Counted from the stretch's first letter, positions 8,674 to 17,591 are shown. The stretch is DNA of 64,000 bases from Fodinibius sp036381435 (GCA_036381435.1 DASVCW010000033.1:1-64000), one strand, 5' to 3'. The notes: generated by a model from the sequence alone, not told the origin. Numbers and translations are program-made.

Positions 8674-9809
8674 TTGTGAAAGATTCTCCCCGAACACACG
8701 GCATCTCGCTTGTCACTACCGATCAGGAGCGTAAACAGTTTCTGGAATTTCCTTATAAGCATTACGCCGGTGATGAGCACTGGATTCCCCCGCTCAAAAT
8801 GGAGCAGAAAAAGCTCATAGACACGAAAAAAAACCCTTTCTACGAAAATGGGGAAGTTGCTCTCTTTCTGGCTGAGCAGGACGGTGAGATCTGTGGGCGC
8901 ATTGCCGCTATCGAAGATCGCCGGTATAACGAGCATCACAATACTAAAACCGGTTTTTTCGGCTTTTTTGAATGTATAAATAATCAATCGGCCGCTAATC
9001 TCTTGCTTAAAGTGGCGGGCGACTGGCTTAAAGAGCGGGGACTTACCAAAGTTCTGGGACCTTCAAATCCCAGCATGATGGATGAAATAGGTGTTCTGGT
9101 TGATGGATTTGAGCATGATCCAAGTGTTATGATGCCTTACCATAAGCCTTATTATGATGAGCTTATAAAAAGTGCCGGCTTTGAAAAGGAAATGGATTTA
9201 TATGCCTTTCGGGTGACACAGGGAAAAGTGGCCTTAGACCGGATGTACCGGGCAGAAGAGATTGTAAGACGTCGTTTTCCCCGTCTTAAAGTTCGGGAAG
9301 TGGATCTAAAAAGCCTTGACCAAGAAATTCAGATTGTGCGCCATATTTTTAATAAAGCCTGGTCGCGCAACTGGGGATTTATTCCCATGAGCAAAAAAGA
9401 GTTAGAAGTTCTTGCCAAAGATCTGAAACTTATTTTAGATCCTAAAGTGGCTCATATTGTTGAAGTGAATAATGAACCCATAGCCTTTTCTATTGCCCTG
9501 CCTGATCTAAACCAGGTTCTGAAGCAAATGGACGGCACCTTATTCCCTACCGGTATTTTTAAGCTGCTCTGGAATAAAAGAAAAATTAGTCAGTTGCGAA
9601 CTGCGCTGATGGGCGTATTGCCCGAGTACCAGGGCAAGGGCATTGATGCTCTGCTCCATAAAGAAGCCATTATTAACGGAAGAGAAGCAGGCTACAATTC
9701 ATCAGAACTTAGTTGGGTACTTGAATCTAATAAAGGAATGATTCGTGTGGCAGAAAAACTTGGCGCTCATATCGAGAAGGTGTATCGCATGTACACGAAG
9801 AAGCTGTGA
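8670..9809 (+). CDS. GNAT-like acyltransferase, probable bacterial ceramide synthase (bCerS-like)
   Basis: A 379-residue GNAT-superfamily protein. The N-terminal half has VTTDQERKQFLEFPYKHYAG, NPFYENGEVALFLAEQDGEI, and the block LGPSNPSMMDEIGVLVDGF with MMPYHKPYYDELIKSAGFEK. The second half carries the GNAT-like core TALMGVLPEYQGKGIDALLH, the acyl-CoA-binding loop. This architecture resembles the GNAT proteins reported as bacterial ceramide synthases in Caulobacter, which N-acylate the sphingoid base; the assignment is by resemblance from memory and by context. It begins with TTG overlapping the spt stop (TTGA, 4 bp); a GTG at 8676 is an alternative. The overlap implies translational coupling, so the two enzymes likely act in succession. 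Confidence 0.7.
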   Translation: MIVKDSPRTHGISLVTTDQERKQFLEFPYKHYAGDEHWIPPLKMEQKKLIDTKKNPFYENGEVALFLAEQDGEICGRIAAIEDRRYNEHHNTKTGFFGFFECINNQSAANLLLKVAGDWLKERGLTKVLGPSNPSMMDEIGVLVDGFEHDPSVMMPYHKPYYDELIKSAGFEKEMDLYAFRVTQGKVALDRMYRAEEIVRRRFPRLKVREVDLKSLDQEIQIVRHIFNKAWSRNWGFIPMSKKELEVLAKDLKLILDPKVAHIVEVNNEPIAFSIALPDLNQVLKQMDGTLFPTGIFKLLWNKRKISQLRTALMGVLPEYQGKGIDALLHKEAIINGREAGYNSSELSWVLESNKGMIRVAEKLGAHIEKVYRMYTKKL

Positions 9810-9954
9810 TAAAGGAAAAGATCTTCTGATCAAATATGCCTGATGATAAATCATCAGGCTAATATCTAAGCTTGCTTAAGCAAGCTTCATACCTAAGGCC
9901 ACTGATTTATCTGCAGACTTCTAGCTGTCAGGAAGTTTTGTAAAGTCTATTTTT

Positions 9955-10251
9955 TTAACCCTTATTCATTACCTCATCAACTTTTCTCAATACTTCTTGT
10001 ACCTCTGCCGGCATTTCTGAAGGATTGCGTTCTCTCACATAAGACAAACCGGGGGTAAGAGAAACTCTTGTTAATTCGCTTTTTTCAACAATATGAGCGT
10101 AAATTATAAGGTGATCCGGTTTTTGGAAGCTAATTAAACCTAACTTATCATTGCGTCCCATTATAGACATTCCCGCAGCATTCAGGGCTGAAGGAAGTGT
10201 GTTCATTACCTCTTGTTTACTATGTTTGAATGTTCGTTCTATCGGTTCCAT
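9955..10251 (-). CDS. Hypothetical protein, 98 residues
   Basis: A short soluble protein with no signal peptide or membrane segment. Alternating hydrophobic stretches (AGMSIMGRNDKLGLISFQKP, LIIYAHIVEK, TRVSLTPGLSYV) followed by a helix (PAEVQEVLRKVDEVMNKG) suggest a small alpha/beta fold resembling lipid- or ligand-binding START/SRPBCC-like fragments, but I do not recognise the family. The ATG start is at 10249-10251. It is convergent with the spt operon and stands alone on the minus strand. The even codon use and the coherent secondary-structure pattern favour a real gene. Confidence 0.6.
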   Translation of the reverse strand: MEPIERTFKHSKQEVMNTLPSALNAAGMSIMGRNDKLGLISFQKPDHLIIYAHIVEKSELTRVSLTPGLSYVRERNPSEMPAEVQEVLRKVDEVMNKG

Positions 10252-10330
10252 AAGTATTAAGTATATTTTTGCTTTTATAGCTCAACACTTTATGAGTATT
10301 TAAAATGCCTGAGTTTCAATTTTTCCCATG

Positions 10331-10510
10331 CCATCCCCCTAACCCCCTTCGAAGGGGGAGGAATACTCTGCTGATGATATCAGCGGAGTAAATTGTATTT
10401 ATAAAGCATTTATACACATTTTGATAATAGAAATTAGTATTCAAAAAGAGCTGAATTATTGCAAATAATTCAGTTTTAATTCCCCCTTTGAAGGGGGCGC
10501 AGGGGGATGG
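10331..10510. repeat. MITE-like element with C-rich terminal inverted repeats
   Basis: Left end CCATCCCCCTAACCCCCTTC (10331 on) and right end GAAGGGGGCGCAGGGGGATG (to about 10510) are inverted copies bounding 180 bp. Each end contains an inner hairpin, CCCCCTTCGAAGGGGG and CCCCCTTTGAAGGGGG. The element fills much of the 445-bp gap before the mevalonate operon; no gene is seen in that gap, and the operon promoter must lie between 10511 and 10696. Confidence 0.75.
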
Positions 10511-10696
10511 CTTCTATAGTCAGTTCACTTTCTCACAAATCGGTCAAGGGCATTTAGTTTAAATTTTAGCAGCCAAATCAAAGATAAATAGTTATTAAAC
10601 GTAATATTTCTTCTTATTTTTGGTTATACTTTGATCTATTTTATGATAGCTAAAATCTATTATCTTCTCATAGAAACGGCCTTCATTACTTAATTT

Positions 10697-11713
10697 ATGA
10701 AACCAAATTCAGGGCAGAGCACTACAAAAGATGCATTCGCTGTGGCAGTTGCTCACGCCAATATCGCGCTTATTAAATATTGGGGTAAGCGGCAAGAAGA
10801 GCTAAATCTGCCCGCTGTCGGTTCAATTTCGTTGACATTAGATTCATTGAGAACAGAAACCACCATACATTTTGACAACACTCTCCGGACAGATCAGTTT
10901 GAATTGAATGGCAAAACTGTTTCGGGAGCGCCTTTGCAGCGCGTATCAAATTTCTTAGATTGCATTGATTCAGCCCGGCCTTATGCATCTGTTACAAGCA
11001 CCAATAATTTTCCCACGGCGGCGGGATTGGCATCATCCGCTTCAGGATTTGCGGCCCTTGCTTTATCAGCCTCTGCTGCTTTGAGACAGAATCTCAGCCG
11101 GCAAGCGTTGTCAAAGTTGGCCCGACAAGGCTCAGGTTCCGCAGCTCGATCTGTTTACGGAGGTTTTGCTGAGATGAAATGCGGTGATAACCAAAAGGGT
11201 GATGATGATTTTGCCGTTCCCCTTTTTGATGAAGACTACTGGGATATCCGTATGCTCATTGCCATCACATCAACTGAAAAGAAGTCGGTAGGATCTACGC
11301 AAGGAATGAATAACACCGCCCAGACTTCACCTTATTACGATGCTTGGGTTCAATCGCAATCATCTGATTTAAAGGAGATGCGGGCGGCACTAAAAGCGAA
11401 AGATTTTGAGAAAGCAGGTGAACTAACGGAATATAGCTGCTTTAAAATGCATGGCTTGGCCATGTCGGCGCGTCCTGCACTACTTTATTGGAATGATGCA
11501 ACCGTAGAAGCGATTCGCATAATCAGAGACTTGCGTCAAAATGGAACAGCTGCTTATGTGACCATAGATGCCGGTCCGCAGGTAAAAATACTTTGTTTAC
11601 CTGGAGCTGTTGATGATGTAAAACAGGCGCTGGAAACGGTTGATGGAATAAAGAAAATATTGGTATGCAGGCCCGGACCTGCAGCTGCAATAAAATCATT
11701 AGAAAAAGCATAA
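10697..11713 (+). CDS. mvaD: Diphosphomevalonate decarboxylase
   Basis: ATP-dependent decarboxylation of mevalonate 5-diphosphate to isopentenyl diphosphate, the last step of the mevalonate route. The 338-residue protein has the MDD-specific N-terminus AHANIALIKYWGKR (about 19-32), the GHMP-kinase ATP loop NFPTAAGLASSASGFAAL (about 104-121), and SGSAARSVYGGFAEM. The C-terminal YVTIDAGPQVKILC is the MDD version of the third GHMP motif. First gene of a tight operon with the phosphomevalonate kinase (9-bp gap) and the HMG-CoA reductase/mevalonate kinase fusion. No HMG-CoA synthase gene is in the window. Confidence 0.96.
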   Translation: MKPNSGQSTTKDAFAVAVAHANIALIKYWGKRQEELNLPAVGSISLTLDSLRTETTIHFDNTLRTDQFELNGKTVSGAPLQRVSNFLDCIDSARPYASVTSTNNFPTAAGLASSASGFAALALSASAALRQNLSRQALSKLARQGSGSAARSVYGGFAEMKCGDNQKGDDDFAVPLFDEDYWDIRMLIAITSTEKKSVGSTQGMNNTAQTSPYYDAWVQSQSSDLKEMRAALKAKDFEKAGELTEYSCFKMHGLAMSARPALLYWNDATVEAIRIIRDLRQNGTAAYVTIDAGPQVKILCLPGAVDDVKQALETVDGIKKILVCRPGPAAAIKSLEKA

Positions 11714-11722
11714 ATTTTTAAA

Positions 11723-12802
11723 ATGTCCGATTCAACCATTCAAGCATCCGCACCCGGAAAGTTAATTTTGCTGGGTGAATATGCCGTTCTTGAAGGCGCC
11801 CCCTGTCTCGTTGCGGCTGTTGACAGAAGCTGCGATGTACAGATCAATCCGCTTCCGGGTGAAGCCTTCCGGATCGAAGCATCCAACCCCGATATACCGG
11901 ACATTCAATTCACCCTGAATGATGAAGGAAGAATTTGCTTTAAGAAGGGTCTATCTTCTGCTAATCGCGAGCGTCTTCGTTTTGTGATTTCTACCTTGAA
12001 GTATGTAATACGGCAGAGTGATGGGTCCCTTCCGAGTGGCGCCATAAAAATTGATACCGAAAGTTTTTACCATAAAACCGGACATAAGTTAGGATTAGGC
12101 GCCAGCGCCGCGATCACCGTTTCCCTGCTTTCGGCCCTGATGAAATATATCAACAAGCCGATTGCCGGTAAAGACCTTTACCGCGAGGCCTATCAAATAC
12201 ACAGAAAGGCGCAGGGGAAATTGGGTAGTGGAACTGATGTTGCCGCAAGTGCAGTGGGCGGGGTGATGCAATACTGCATGCAGAAAAATGGTAATCAAAT
12301 TGATGGAGTTTTAGAACCTGCAGAATGGCCGCAGGATTTGCAAATAATCCCGATTTGGGCGGGTTATTCGGCATCTACTCAGGATATGGTCCGAAAAGTT
12401 GAAATGTATCGTGACGAGAATTCATCATCCTACAAAGCCATCATGAATCCGATGAAGAAGCTTTCTGCTGATGGATGCAGAGCCTTCCTAAGGGGAGATG
12501 TTAAAAGCTTTTTAGAAGTTGTGGCTAACTTTATCCGGCAGGAACAAAAATTAGGAGAAGTAAGTCAAACGGATATTATTTCAAAAGCCCACAAAGAGAT
12601 AATGACTCTTGTCGAAGAAGCGGGAGGCGTTTATAAACCTTCGGGTGCTGGGCGAGGTGACATTGGGGTAGCTTTTTGTGATGATATAGATACTCGTCTC
12701 AGAATTACAGATGCCATTGCAAATAGCAGCTTTGATAAGCTTGATCTTGCCCTCCAAATAGATAAGATGAAAGTCGCAGAACTCAGCGAAGCGGATTCAT
12801 AA
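11723..12802 (+). CDS. mvaK2: Phosphomevalonate kinase (GHMP kinase)
   Basis: GHMP-superfamily kinase of 359 residues. Motif 1 is APGKLILLGEYAVLEGAP (about 10-27), motif 2 the ATP loop LGLGASAAITVSLL (about 120-133), and motif 3 KPSGAGRGDIGVAF (about 308-321). The SGAGxGDxGIA form of motif 3 and the sequence LGSGTDVAASAVGG are typical of phosphomevalonate kinase rather than mevalonate kinase, and the mevalonate kinase activity is accounted for by the next gene. It phosphorylates mevalonate 5-phosphate to the diphosphate. Gap of 9 bp to mvaD and 12 bp to the fusion gene. Confidence 0.88.
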   Translation: MSDSTIQASAPGKLILLGEYAVLEGAPCLVAAVDRSCDVQINPLPGEAFRIEASNPDIPDIQFTLNDEGRICFKKGLSSANRERLRFVISTLKYVIRQSDGSLPSGAIKIDTESFYHKTGHKLGLGASAAITVSLLSALMKYINKPIAGKDLYREAYQIHRKAQGKLGSGTDVAASAVGGVMQYCMQKNGNQIDGVLEPAEWPQDLQIIPIWAGYSASTQDMVRKVEMYRDENSSSYKAIMNPMKKLSADGCRAFLRGDVKSFLEVVANFIRQEQKLGEVSQTDIISKAHKEIMTLVEEAGGVYKPSGAGRGDIGVAFCDDIDTRLRITDAIANSSFDKLDLALQIDKMKVAELSEADS

Positions 12803-12814
12803 AAAGAGTCGGTG

Positions 12815-15100
12815 ATGAAAGCAACTGAAAAATCCAGGATACCAAAGTTTTATAAATATGAAGTTGAAAGCCGGCTTCAGCTTCTTTATGAAAAGGAAAT
12901 TATATCAAGGGAAGATTTTATAGCTCTTCGTAAGCAGCATCATCTGCTGTCTTTGGAGGACGCCAATAACATGATCGAAAATGTGGTAGGCGTTTTTGGC
13001 CTGCCAATGGGCCTCGGCCTTAACTTTTTGATCAACGGCAAGCCTTATGTGGTGCCTATGGTGGTAGAAGAGCCTTCGATACTGGCGGCAGTAAGTTCAG
13101 CTGCGAAGGTGGTACGCAATGCGGGTGGATTTCAGGTTGAATCTGATGACCCTATTCTTATCGGCCAAATTCAGCTTGTGGATGTCCATCACCCCACGAA
13201 AGTAAAGAATACCATTCTGCAGGAAAAAGAGGAGATTTTAAATCTTGCGAACAGCCTTCACCCGAATATGGTAAAACGCGGGGGCGGAGCCGTAGATATT
13301 GAAGTGATGATTCACCAGCAGGTACGGCATTCGGGAAACATGGTCGTGGTTCACTTGCTGGTTGATACGCGGGATGCAATGGGCGCAAACCTCGTTAACA
13401 GCATGTGTGAGGGAGTGGCCCCGCTGATCGAAAAAATGACCGGCAAGAAAGTTTATCTTCGAATTTTATCCAACCTAACTGACCGCTCCATGGTACGGGC
13501 ACGGTGTGAAATTCCCGTTGATCAGCTTGAATTTAATGAAGCATCGGGTAGTGAAGTGAGTGAAGGCATTATCCGCGCTGCCGAATTCGCGGCCATCGAC
13601 CCTTACCGGGCTGCCACCCACAACAAAGGCATCATGAACGGGATTGATCCCTTAGCCATCGCTACCGGCAACGACTGGCGGGCCATCGAAGCGGCAGCTC
13701 ATGCTTATGCCGCACAAGGTGGACACTATTCATCACTCACGAACTGGACCAAAAACAACAAGGGTGATTTAGTTGGTACTATCGAAATACCGCTAAAAGT
13801 GGGCATTGTTGGGGGTTCGCTGAAATCAAATAAAACGGTGGGCCTGGCACATCGAATATTAGGCATTAAGTCGGCAACTGAACTGGCCGAAGTGATGGGT
13901 GCTGTGGGACTGGCACAAAATTTATCGGCTCTTCGTTCCCTGGGCACCGAAGGCATTCAGCGGGGGCATATGATGCTTCATGCCCGTAGCGTGGCAAGTA
14001 CGGCCGGCGCACCTGCGGAGCTTTTTGATGAAGTACTGGAACGGCTGTTAGACAGCGGAGAAATCAAAGTTTGGAAGGCCAAGGAAATTATTGAAGAGCT
14101 AAAAAAAGAGCAGCCTAAAATCCCGGGAACAACTTTGGAGCCAAAGCTGGACGAAAATATGTCCTATGGTTTCGGTAAAATCATCCTCACAGGAGAGCAT
14201 TCGGTAGTTTATGGCATGAAGGCGGTAGCCGCTCCTATTGCGTTAAGGATGGGAGCCAAAGTGCGTGACCATGACAATGAAGTCCGGCTGATCATTCCGC
14301 GCTGGGGAGTAGAACGGACCCTCGAATTCGGAGCGGAGCATCGTTATTCGATTTACAAATCGCTCGAAATGATCCTGGAAGAACTTGATTTAAGAGGAAA
14401 AGGCATGACGATTGAAGTCTTTCCGGAAGTCCCCCGGGCGATGGGGATGGGCGGTTCAGCAGCGCTTGCAGTTGCTATCATCCGGGCATTAGACAAGCAT
14501 TTTGGTCTTGGATTAACGGATGAAGACGTGCGCGAACTTTCCTTTAAATCTGAAGATATCGTACATGGCGGCGCCTCAGGTATTGACAATACCGTAGCCA
14601 CTTATGGTCATCTGATTATGTATGAAAAAGGCAACCCGCCCGTCATCAATACGCTAAACCTTGCTGAAGATATTCCTATTGTGATTGGCATCAGCGGCAT
14701 TGAGAGTATGACGTCTAAAATGGTTCGGCGTGTTCGTGAAGGCCATGAAAAGCAGCCGGACTGGTATAATGAAATTTTTGCCCGGATGAATGAACTTTCC
14801 GTGGCATCTAAAGAAGCCATCGAAGCAAGGGACCTGCCAAAACTCGGCATGATTATGAATATGAATCATGGCTATTTAAACACGCTCTCGGTTTCTTGTC
14901 CCCAGGTAGAAGAGCTGATTGAAATAGCGAGAACCAATGGAGCCCTGGGCGCAAAATTAACCGGAGGCGGAGGAGGCGGAGCGATGATCGCGCTTTGTGA
15001 TTCTGCCAAGGTGCAGAAAAATATTCAGAAAAAAATGCACGATGCCGGCTACGATGCCTTAGCTACAAAGATTAAGGCTTCTGTTTCTGGGAATTTGTAG
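12815..15100 (+). CDS. HMG-CoA reductase (class II) / mevalonate kinase fusion
   Basis: One 761-residue chain joins two consecutive steps of the mevalonate pathway. Residues 1 to about 435 are a class II HMG-CoA reductase: ENVVGVFGLPMGLGLNFLIN, catalytic Glu in VVEEPSILAA, DAMGANLVNS, catalytic Lys in HNKGIMNGIDPLAIATGNDW, and the histidine motif GHMMLHARSVASTAGA. After a charged linker (about 420-450) a complete mevalonate kinase follows: GKIILTGEHSVVYG, ATP loop PRAMGMGGSAALAVA, catalytic Asp in GGASGIDNTVATYG, and KLTGGGGGGAMIA. Both halves keep all catalytic residues. The ATG at 12815 has an AAAGAG ribosome-binding site; a GTG immediately before it (12812) is possible. Third gene of the mvaD-mvaK2 operon. 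The stop codon lies within a palindromic repeat. Confidence 0.95.
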   Translation: MKATEKSRIPKFYKYEVESRLQLLYEKEIISREDFIALRKQHHLLSLEDANNMIENVVGVFGLPMGLGLNFLINGKPYVVPMVVEEPSILAAVSSAAKVVRNAGGFQVESDDPILIGQIQLVDVHHPTKVKNTILQEKEEILNLANSLHPNMVKRGGGAVDIEVMIHQQVRHSGNMVVVHLLVDTRDAMGANLVNSMCEGVAPLIEKMTGKKVYLRILSNLTDRSMVRARCEIPVDQLEFNEASGSEVSEGIIRAAEFAAIDPYRAATHNKGIMNGIDPLAIATGNDWRAIEAAAHAYAAQGGHYSSLTNWTKNNKGDLVGTIEIPLKVGIVGGSLKSNKTVGLAHRILGIKSATELAEVMGAVGLAQNLSALRSLGTEGIQRGHMMLHARSVASTAGAPAELFDEVLERLLDSGEIKVWKAKEIIEELKKEQPKIPGTTLEPKLDENMSYGFGKIILTGEHSVVYGMKAVAAPIALRMGAKVRDHDNEVRLIIPRWGVERTLEFGAEHRYSIYKSLEMILEELDLRGKGMTIEVFPEVPRAMGMGGSAALAVAIIRALDKHFGLGLTDEDVRELSFKSEDIVHGGASGIDNTVATYGHLIMYEKGNPPVINTLNLAEDIPIVIGISGIESMTSKMVRRVREGHEKQPDWYNEIFARMNELSVASKEAIEARDLPKLGMIMNMNHGYLNTLSVSCPQVEELIEIARTNGALGAKLTGGGGGGAMIALCDSAKVQKNIQKKMHDAGYDALATKIKASVSGNL

Positions 15101-15120
15101 CTCGACATTTATGTCGAGAT
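15096..15120. repeat. REP-like palindrome of the TGTAGCTCGA family
   Basis: TTGTAGCTCGACATTTATG (15096 on) continues to TCGAGAT, forming a hairpin with arms CTCGACAT and ATGTCGAG. It contains the stop codon of the preceding gene. It is the same family as four palindromes around the decayed RAYT transposase at 50.8-51.7 kb. Confidence 0.7.
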
Positions 15121-15486
15121 GGTTAATTAACGTGAGTTCTCCCGTAGGGATGCCCTCGGCAGATATAGTCATTTTTTGCCTTTATTTAGAATTCCGAAGG
15201 GATTGAATATGAATAGTCTCGAATAGGCCAAAGGCATAATTCGGGGTTAAAAGATAATGACAAACAACCCCGAACGGGGTTGAACATGTAGTTGTTCCTT
15301 ATTTAATTCAATCCGCCGACAGGCGGAGTTGTGATAGGTCTTTTTAATCACCCGATTTCTCGAGGTGCTATTCATATTAAAGCCCATTGGATTTTGTTTA
15401 TACAAAGTAAACAACTATTTATTAGAATAAGTCCTATTTCCTTATCTCAAACTTCCGTTTAATTAATTTTCACCAAAACTATTTCC
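15121..15486. repeat. Intergenic region holding fragments of several repeats
   Basis: No gene is seen in these 366 bp. The stretch begins TTAATTAACGTGAGTTC, the terminal repeat of the MITE found complete at 53678-53957. Further in are a hairpin ACAACCCCGAACGGGGTTG near 15265-15283 and CCGCCGACAGGCGG near 15311. The promoter of the rhodanese gene should lie in the AT-rich last 100 bp. Confidence 0.5.
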
Positions 15487-16809
15487 ATGGCTAAACATTT
15501 ACAAGAACTGACTACAAAAGAGTTGCAAGCTTTCATCGAACAGAAAAAAGGAAAACTTTTAGACATTCGTCCAATGGCTGCTTATAACGGCTGGGCTTTA
15601 CAAAACGAAGAGCGGGGGGGGCATATCCCGGGCGCCAAAAGCATTCCCTTACAATGGACCCGTTATATGGATTGGGTTGAGGTTTTGCAAGAAAAGAATA
15701 TTCATAAAAATGAACCGGTAGTCGTTTATGGATATGATGAAAAGGATTCCCGCTGGATGGCTGAACAACTTCTGGATCTCGGTTACGAGCAAGTATTTAT
15801 CTATAGTCACTTTCCAGATGAATGGACGACAGATGCGAATCTACCCATGGACAGTCTGGCAAAATACCGCCAATTGGTGTATCCAAAGTGGATACATCAG
15901 TTGATTAACGGTGAAAAACCCCCGCACTTTGATGGAAATGATTATGTAATCTGTCATTCCCATTACGATTACCCTGAGGATTACCAGAAAGGGCATATTC
16001 CCGGTGCCGTTGCTTTGGATACCAATTCACTCGAATCAACTGAAACCTGGAATCGCCGCAGCCCGGAAGAATTGAAAGAAACGCTTCAGAATCTTGGTAT
16101 TCGTCACGATACAACGGTAATTGTTTACGGGCGTTTTTCTGCTCCCGTTTATGATCAAGAAAAATTTCCCGGTAAGAGCGCGGGACATCTGGGAGCCATT
16201 CGTTGCGCGGCAATTATGCTGTATGCTGGCGTGGAAGATGTGAGAATACTGAACGGAGGGATCACTTCATGGGAAATGGAAGGCTACGAAATTTCTACGG
16301 ATGATGTTCGTCCTGTTCCGGCAGCTGATTTTGGAGTTGCTATCCCTGCTCATCCCGAATATATGATTGATACCCCTGAAGCCAAGCAGCTAATTGCTTC
16401 GGACAAGGGGGAACTGGTGAGCATACGAAGCTGGGAGGAGTTTATCGGCGAGCGGAGCGGTTATCATTATATCGAAAAAAAGGGGCGTATTCCCGGTGCA
16501 GTTTTTGGCAACTGCGGCAGTGACGCCTATCATATGGAAAACTATCGCAATTTTGACCATACCATGCGTCAGGCGGACGAAGTCGCAGAAAAATGGATTG
16601 AAGAAGGACTTACGCCTGATAAAAAGCTGGCTTTCTATTGCGGTACCGGCTGGCGGGGCAGCGAAGCTTTTTTCAATGCCTACCTTATGGGCTGGCCTGA
16701 TGTCGCAGTCTATGACGGGGGATGGTTTGAGTGGAGTAGCGATCCGGAAAATCCTATTGAAACAGGCATTCCGAGTTCTTCTGCTGTTTACGATCCGCTA
16801 AAGTCATAG
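15487..16809 (+). CDS. Sulfurtransferase with three rhodanese domains, only the last with catalytic Cys
   Basis: A 440-residue soluble protein with three rhodanese-like domains at about 1-115, 145-275 and 295-425. The active-site loop is YGYDEKDS in domain 1 and YGRFSA in domain 2, both without cysteine. Domain 3 has FYCGTGWRGSE with Cys385, the persulfide-forming residue. Domain ends are marked by GHIPGAKSIPL, GHIPGAVALD and GRIPGAVFGN. It should move sulfane sulfur to an acceptor such as cyanide, glutathione or a protein thiol; domains 1 and 2 probably have structural or regulatory roles. No signal peptide, so cytosolic. It is followed after 5 bp by an NlpE-like lipoprotein gene and is probably co-transcribed with it. 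Confidence 0.9.
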   Translation: MAKHLQELTTKELQAFIEQKKGKLLDIRPMAAYNGWALQNEERGGHIPGAKSIPLQWTRYMDWVEVLQEKNIHKNEPVVVYGYDEKDSRWMAEQLLDLGYEQVFIYSHFPDEWTTDANLPMDSLAKYRQLVYPKWIHQLINGEKPPHFDGNDYVICHSHYDYPEDYQKGHIPGAVALDTNSLESTETWNRRSPEELKETLQNLGIRHDTTVIVYGRFSAPVYDQEKFPGKSAGHLGAIRCAAIMLYAGVEDVRILNGGITSWEMEGYEISTDDVRPVPAADFGVAIPAHPEYMIDTPEAKQLIASDKGELVSIRSWEEFIGERSGYHYIEKKGRIPGAVFGNCGSDAYHMENYRNFDHTMRQADEVAEKWIEEGLTPDKKLAFYCGTGWRGSEAFFNAYLMGWPDVAVYDGGWFEWSSDPENPIETGIPSSSAVYDPLKS

Positions 16810-16814
16810 AACGA

Positions 16815-17225
16815 ATGTCAATAAAAAGCTTTATTCTATTTTCAATTCTGACCGTTGCTGTTTTAAGCTGTAATGAATCTCAAATCAAGCCGGACGAATC
16901 CTTAGTAGAAGCCGTTTCCGGCATTTGGCAGGGGATGATTCCTTGCGCTGACTGTCCCGGTATTGAGTATAAACTGGAGTTAAAATCGGATCAAACCTAT
17001 GTTGAGCAGAGCATTTACATGGGGGAGGATACAGAACCGTTTGTAAAAAAGGACCGGTGGGAAATCAGTAAGGATTCAATCATCACCCTGACTAAAGAGC
17101 GCTCCGGTATGAAATATTTTAAATTTACGGGCGAAACAATCAGGATGCTGGATGCTCAAAAACACCCGATAATATCAGAGCTGGCAGAATTCTATATTCT
17201 CGAAAGAAAAACCAGCAACAATTAA
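16815..17225 (+). CDS. NlpE-like lipoprotein (copper/envelope stress)
   Basis: A 136-residue lipoprotein: signal peptide MSIKSFILFSILTVAVLSC with the lipid-modified Cys19 (lipobox VLSC). The mature part has GIWQGMIPCADCPGIEYKLE with a CxxC pair (C44, C47), followed by a TY...Y.G pattern and a beta-rich tail, which is the N-terminal domain of NlpE. In other bacteria NlpE relays surface and copper stress to envelope stress signalling. No Cpx partner is visible here, so only the domain call is firm. Only 5 bp separate it from the rhodanese gene. Confidence 0.85.
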   Translation: MSIKSFILFSILTVAVLSCNESQIKPDESLVEAVSGIWQGMIPCADCPGIEYKLELKSDQTYVEQSIYMGEDTEPFVKKDRWEISKDSIITLTKERSGMKYFKFTGETIRMLDAQKHPIISELAEFYILERKTSNN

Positions 17226-17270
17226 GGTGGTAAGTTAAGCAACAGACAATACGCAATAAGCAATAAATTG

Positions 17271-17591
17271 ATGGCGTGGATATATATTTTTATAGCAGGA
17301 ATATTTGAAGTAGCCTGGGCAATCGGGCTGAAATATGCCGAAGGCTTCACCAAACTTTACGCAAGTATCGGTACTGTAGTGGCTATGGCTGTCAGTTTTT
17401 ATTTTTTATCAAAAGGCCTGAAAACGATATCGGTTGGAACCGCCTATGCCGTTTGGACGGGAATAGGAGCCGTGGGAACTGCAATATTAGGCATGATTCT
17501 GTTTAACGAATCGAAAGATTTGATGAGAATTATTTGTATTCTGTTGATTGTAGCAGGGATTGTAGGCCTTAAACTGTTTTCTGAGGGTTAG
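17271..17591 (+). CDS. SMR family exporter, Gdx/SugE type
   Basis: A 106-residue four-helix membrane protein of the small multidrug resistance family. The first helix reads WIYIFIAGIFEVAWAIGLKY with the essential Glu13, and FTKLYASIGTVVAM, GTAYAVWTGIGAVGTAILG and ESKDLMRIICILLIVAGI follow. The AVWTGIGAVG and FEVxWAxGLKYxxGFT patterns fit the guanidinium-exporter (Gdx/SugE) subtype better than EmrE. A TTG directly before the ATG at 17271 could be read as an earlier start, but the ATG is preferred. No guanidine riboswitch fits in the 45-bp gap upstream. Confidence 0.9.
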   Translation: MAWIYIFIAGIFEVAWAIGLKYAEGFTKLYASIGTVVAMAVSFYFLSKGLKTISVGTAYAVWTGIGAVGTAILGMILFNESKDLMRIICILLIVAGIVGLKLFSEG

